This document shows positions 59,284 to 64,000 of a stretch of DNA of 64,000 bases, piece after piece. The translations under genes and the position numbers were made by a program. The notes beneath the pieces were generated by a model. The model made no database searches. It worked only from the letters and a program-made list of their open reading frames with translations, and was not told the DNA's origin. The stretch spans positions 558,001-622,000 of the forward strand of contig NW_026570274.1 in the NCBI RefSeq assembly GCF_019649055.1. Direction: 5' to 3'. The DNA is from Paramacrobiotus metropolitanus. Its lineage: Eukaryota > Tardigrada > Eutardigrada > Parachela > Macrobiotidae. How positions within the stretch are numbered: position 1 is the stretch's first letter; each line of letters opens with the position of its first letter.

Positions 59284-60148
59284 TATACTGTGACAATTCG
59301 ATTGCCACGGGTAACGGGAATATTGTTTTTTTTGTTCTGTTGCCCTGTTATTAGCATTTGTTAACTTCCGATACATATGCATTACTGTTGTATTTTCTGC
59401 TTTTTTTATACGGTGTTACCGTTATGGTCGATGAAGATATAATTGGAATTGAACACGAATACCGTCAAATTGACAAGAAAAAATGGCCACTCATAAAACT
59501 AAATATTTAAATTTTACAGCATCTATTTCAATATTGACCGCATGCAATGTAGCTTAAAATACTGTTGCTGGTTATATAATTATCACTTATTATTATTCAG
59601 AATAATATTATTATGTGGCAACAAGTAAGTATCAATGGAAAACTGGATACTGGATTGGACGTTTAAGGTAGAGTATGCATTTCTGACAAACAACAGATAA
59701 GTGATATTAGAGTATTTATATGTGCAAAGTTTTTCTCATATTGATATATATTTGGAAAATTCAATTTTGATTTATGAATCTTAATTGAGGAGATGTGCCA
59801 TATTGTAGAAAAAAACTTGAATAATTGCCTATAGTCGGAGAATCGTGTTTTTACGGTTGATGTAATAAAGTGAACAAACCCATCCGGTCGGCACTCATAG
59901 CTCAAAATCATCATAATTTAATTTTAACTGATCAAGTACAAAAAACACTGTCGCATGATTATGCAAAACCGCCACTCAAGAGTCATGTCAGAAAAATGGA
60001 AAGCAATGTCAATAAAGCTCAATAGCCAGTATGTACAGTGTCCACTGAACAAACACAGTCTGTATAGCCATACTACACGACGGTGTCACGATCACTCAAT
60101 TCGATAAATTATCATTTCCACCACCGCCCACCGCGGCTGTACTGCAGC
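59284..60148. other. Convergent intergenic region
   Basis: AT-rich sequence between the gustatory receptor (+) and the Tyr-Lys-Pro protein (-). Nothing recognisable. Confidence 0.5.
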
Positions 60149-62504
60149 TCAGTAGCTCTTCAAGAGACCGGCCAGTTTGCGGTAGCTGACATAGGGCACC
60201 GGGGAATAACCGTACGGCTGCGGCTCATAGGGGTTAGCGTTGTAGCTCTTCAAGTAGCTGGCATAACTGGCCACCGTGGGATATTTGTCGTGTTTGTAGT
60301 GGTAGGGTTTGTTGTGCTCATAGGCGGCGGGATACTCCGCAGCATACGTATTGTAAGGAAACAGCGGCAGGATGTAGGATTTCTCCGGCTGGTACTCGGG
60401 TTTGTACAGGTCCTTCTCGTAGTCGGCCGGCTTGTAGATGGGCTTGGTGACGTACTCCTTGTACATGGGCTTCTCCATGTGGTAGGATGGTTTCTCTAAA
60501 GGCACTGGATAGGCGACGGGCTGCGGGGCGACGTACGCGGGTTTCTCCATCGGGTATGCGGTCTTTTCAGGATAGGCGTTGTACGCTGGCTTCTCGACGT
60601 AGACGTTGTACTGGGGTTTCTCCACTGGGTATGCGGGTTTTTCGTAAGCGGGCTTCTCGTACGCGGGCTTATCGTAGATAGGCTTTTCGTATACGGGCTT
60701 GTCATACACAGGACGTTCGTACGCTGGTTTATCGTAGATGGGCTTTTCGTATACCGGCTTATCATACATGGGCTTTTCGTACATGGGTTTGTCGTAGCTT
60801 GGCTTATCGTAGACAGGCTTCTCATAGGCTGGCTTGTCATAGACTGGCTTGTCATAGATCGGCTTTTCATAGGCTGGCTTGTCATACACAGGCTTTTCAT
60901 ACACCGGCTTCTCTACGGGATAGATGACCTTTTCATACACTGGCTTTTCGGCGGGATAAACTGGCTTGTCATACGCCGGCTTATCTGCAGAATACACAAT
61001 CTTATCAACAATAATTGTGTAGCCAGGAATATGATGCGGCGGATACGCACTGTAGGCAGGCTTTTCGTAATGAACTGGGTACGCCGGCTTCTCCATGGGA
61101 AGAGGATAAGGGGCAACATATCCTGGCTTCTCATAGACGGGCTTTTCAGCCGGGTAGACGTTGTACACGGGCTTCTCCATGGGATAGACTGGTTTGTCGT
61201 GGTAGACGGGCTTTTCCATGGGATACACCGGCTTCTCGTGGTACATCGGCTTTTCGGCGGGATAGACAGCGGGCTTCTCGTACGCTGGTTTTTCTACGGG
61301 ATACACCGGCTTGTCCAGCGGGTAGACGGCGGGCTTCTCGTACATGATGCGCTCAGCCGGGTAGTGCGCTTTCGGGGCGGGATAGGCCGGGTAGTCGTAG
61401 ACCTTCTCAGCGTACGCTTTGTACGGCATCTTCTCGTGGACGGAGTAGACGGTGGGCGTCTTGGGGTAGACCTCATCGTACACCGGCATTTTGTGGTGTT
61501 TGTGCGGCGCGTATTCCGGAACGTACTTGGAGGGCGTGTAGCCTTTGGCGTAGGCCGGGATGATTGGAGTGTATGAGAGAGGATTGTAGGCCGGCTTCAC
61601 CGGGTAGAGATTCATGAAGTTGGGAACGTAGGATTTGTCGACGGGGTAGGCGTTGTTGTAGCTCTGCGGCGGGTAGTCTTCGTCTTTGTAGATGGGATCG
61701 CAGTTATAGTCAACCTGCACAGTGAATTAACGTTCCGTAAAGTTTTATATGAAGCTATATTATTAGATTAAGTAACCTTTTGCAACTCATGAAATACATC
61801 GAGTAATGAAGTTACAAAAGCCACAAAATTAAAAAATTATAACATTCAGAAAAGTTCTTACTGTAGGCGGCTATAACCAGGAAGCCAATGTTTTAAGAAA
61901 ACAAATTTGTAAAATTACTGTGTAGTGAAAAATTTAAAGTATTCGTTTAATTGTACGCAATAAAAAAATAACTTAAAAAAAATAAAAAAATTGTGGTGAA
62001 AATTAATAGATCATGAAATAGGCATATTATGCAATCATACCTTGTGCGGCCAATCACAGACGAGGAGGTAATTGTTGAATTTGGTGAAGGGCGGGCAGTC
62101 GAATGTCTCCAGACGACCGTCTTCTTGGCAAATATGGAAGATTTTGCATCCGTGTGCGGGATTGCCATAGTAGCCGTGGGCGTGACCATGGCACGTTGCT
62201 GTGGGATAAGGCGAAGAGTACGACCGGCTGTCATAGTTGGGAGCATATGCGGCGCGTCCGTAACTCAAGGCAGTTTCCGCAACACCGGACTCAACAATCC
62301 TAATAAGTACAATTCACAAATAAAATACCCGGATTTAGAGGGATATTTGGAGGATAATAAACGGGGAATTCAAATTCCATACTTGCTAGCTTCCAGGTTG
62401 AGGGGAGATCCATGCTCGGTGGAGTTGCCCTTATCGGCGGGGATAGGTTGAGCAATTAGTCCCGTTACGGTCAGACACAGTACGACCGCTGTGGTCGCTC
62501 GCAT
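60149..62504 (-). CDS. Chitin-binding (CBM14) protein with a long Tyr-Lys-Pro repeat tail
   Basis: Exons 62383-62504, 62041-62299 and 60149-61714 on the minus strand join in phases 2 and 0 to give 648 residues. Residues 1-19 are a signal peptide (MRATTAVVLCLTVTGL). One peritrophin-A/CBM14 domain spans residues 77-132 with all six Cys (77, 92, 98, 109, 122, 132) and aromatic residues placed as in chitin binders (CKIFHIC, CDWPHKVDYNC). From about residue 210 to 540 the protein is a degenerate repeat of EKPVY/DKPAY units, about 50 copies. The end is Tyr-rich (YVSYRKLAGLLKSY). Chitin anchoring plus a Tyr/Lys/Pro tail suggests a cuticle, eggshell or foregut matrix protein that can be cross-linked (inference). 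Confidence 0.85.
60550..61440 (-). repeat. Coding minisatellite for (E/D)KP(V/A/I/M)Y units
   Basis: 15-bp-based units such as TACGAAAAGCCC and GTGTATGACAAGCC (minus strand) repeat in frame. Units pair into 30-bp YEKP-YDKP higher-order repeats, most regular at 60.66-60.92 kb. Confidence 0.85.
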
Positions 62505-62679
62505 GATGCCGGTTGTGAGAAAAAAAAAGACCGAGCGAAAAATCCGCCGACTGAACTACACAACGCGCACGCTACAACAGCTAACTGCTTTTTTTGCGCA
62601 CCGACTGGAGAAAGCTCACGGAAATGACTTGAAGGGGAAATGCAGATGATGATACTCCTCGGCATCCGCTCTCAGGCCA

Positions 62680-62686
62680 TTATATA
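62680..62686 (-). promoter_or_regulatory. TATA box of the chitin-binding protein gene
   Basis: TATATAA on the minus strand, 176 bases upstream of the ATG at 62504. Confidence 0.55.
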
Positions 62687-62689
62687 CAC

Positions 62690-64000
62690 ACCGGCATAAG
62701 GGCTAATTAACATTGACAGCAAGGGAAAATATCTGTCTCGCACCTATTTTTCTTATCTCGGTAAATATGTAACACACCGCCACTTGTTTGATACTTGAAC
62801 GTCGACTTGTACGCCGTAGCTATGTCGGTTACATAGTGAGACGCATCCATCATAGCCCGCCGACGTGATTGTACTGTATTGGTTGTCATTCTGTACCATC
62901 TCCGCATTTAACTTCGCTCTGATGAATTTGTCAGAGACCACTTCGCAATTAAAAAATTCAACCCGGGTCGAAGAGATGAAACGGCTAAATAAATTACTAC
63001 GCTCTACAAAACTAAATTTTGCTCGTAAACTTAACATTGTGCTCACTAATTTATGCATTAAAGCTCAGTAAATTGGTAGCAGAAAACGCAATATTTAAAA
63101 GAACCTAATTCTGAACTGCGTTAATCTGAGCGCATCAATTTTTTTATTAACCGGTAGAGATTACCGGTTTTTGTCTTGGACTGTTTTCTCCATCCTTGTA
63201 TTATCAATCCAGATTTCAGTTTTTGCACGTTTATTTAGACAAATGTCTCAGTTAATAAATGTAATATTAAAAACGATAATAATTCTGAATTGCGCCTTAA
63301 AGCGCATTACATCATTTTATTTTGAGATTACCGCCTGCGTGCTTCTGCTGTTTTTTGTCAGTCCAGAATATAATTTTTGCATATTAATTGGGACCTAAGG
63401 ATTTGAATATAATTTTTGCAGAACTAATTCTTAATGAACCTGCCGTTTTTTATTTTCGTGCAGTAATAGCTTCGCAGCAAGCGGCAGGTTTATTATTAAT
63501 AAAGCAATGTCGCAATCATCTGTAATATTGTTAATAGAGCATTGCCATGTTCTTTTGTGAATTTACGTTGTAACATATTTTATTTGCTGACTTTGTTCTA
63601 TATGGCGCCTGTATTATCTCTCGATATTATAATTAGGGAAGTGTTCCGCAATTTGCTTAAATATTATTAATGTTGCGACGACAACTAACAAAACAGAAGC
63701 ACAGAAATCCGCCGAATTTCGCAGTAGCACGCAATTGTGGATGGTGGGAAAAACTGGCAACGCAACGGACGTGTGCGCTTTGATTGAGTAGCGCTAGAAA
63801 TGGGCGTCGAGTTGGCAGGTGCTCTAACCCGGAACCTGGCGGGTACGCGCACATACATGCGGGGCTGCCCACGCGTCGTCCGACGATGTAACCATGTAGC
63901 CGCTTATTATAATAATCAGACTGATGTAACTCTCTTAATTTCCGCCGGCATGCTTTACGGTGCCCGACATATGACTCTGTTGACTTTGACCATTAACATT
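62690..64000. other. Terminal intergenic region
   Basis: No gene was recognised. A diverged direct repeat with a period of about 176 bases is visible: TTCTGAACTGCGTTAA near 63109 and TTCTGAATTGCGCCTTAA near 63283, both followed by GCGCAT, GAGATTACCG and a TTTTTGCA word. Confidence 0.45.

Noticed and set aside
60487-61576. Plus-strand frames opposite the Tyr-Lys-Pro repeat
   Set aside because: They are complementary shadows of the coding minisatellite.
1-64000. tRNA genes, rRNA and CRISPR arrays
   Set aside because: I looked for T-loop words and regularly spaced repeats. The few GGTTCGA words (for example near 25.73 kb) do not fold with matching acceptor and anticodon arms, and the tandem repeats lack spacers.

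Overview
The window is nuclear DNA from a small-genome ecdysozoan animal, most likely a tardigrade. The genes have short GT-AG introns in consistent phases (about 46 nt up to 3 kb), AATAAA signals and a few TATA boxes. Gene content is ecdysozoan: an insect-type gustatory receptor, an ITG-like prohormone, a Quiver-type Ly6 protein, and a chitin-binding cuticle-type protein. The phylum is inferred from gene content and was not searched. No bacterial genes, CRISPR array, rRNA or convincing tRNA was found. I built exon models by hand from reading frame, splice motifs and phase agreement.

Layout. 1-3.6 kb: 3' part of a Ly6/Quiver-like GPI-anchored protein (+). 4.3-9.6 kb: ITG-like prohormone precursor (+). 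10.35-12.0 kb: astacin-fold protein that has lost its zinc site (-). 12.5-15.4 kb: a GC-rich orphan gene (+), a minisatellite, AT-rich repeats and coding-like fragments. 16.2-18.9 kb: three-exon F-box protein (-). 19-26 kb: repeats, MITE-like inverted repeats and a decayed F-box-family copy. 27 kb: BEN-like protein (-) and a DIRS/Ngaro-like reverse transcriptase remnant (-). 28.5-29.1 kb: secreted Asn/Ser/Gly-rich protein (+). 29.5-34 kb: no gene recognised. 34.2-35.7 kb: second zinc-less astacin paralogue (-). 36.3-38.7 kb: tandem pair of secreted C2/MNNL-like proteins (+). 39.4-40.5 kb: tentative orphan gene (-). 41.4-48.6 kb: duplicated module of one short secreted peptide precursor followed by one rhodopsin-type GPCR, the second GPCR copy being a pseudogene. 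49.5-50.8 kb: a second intact GPCR of the same style. 52.9-53.8 kb: MS4A/CD20-like four-TM protein. 55.2-56.9 kb: orphan nuclear-type protein with a foldback element in its intron. 57.6-59.3 kb: gustatory receptor. 60.1-62.5 kb: 648-residue chitin-binding protein with a long Tyr-Lys-Pro repeat tail. 62.5-64 kb: no gene seen.

Most of these genes are secreted or sensory products, and several are local tandem or segmental duplicates. The strongest candidate for an undescribed system is the peptide-precursor/GPCR module at 41-48 kb: two paralogous precursors share a C-terminal dibasic-flanked QILV segment, and each lies just upstream, on the same strand, of a receptor gene or its remnant. The paired inactive astacins, which lost the same residues and share a 25-nt exon, are the second.
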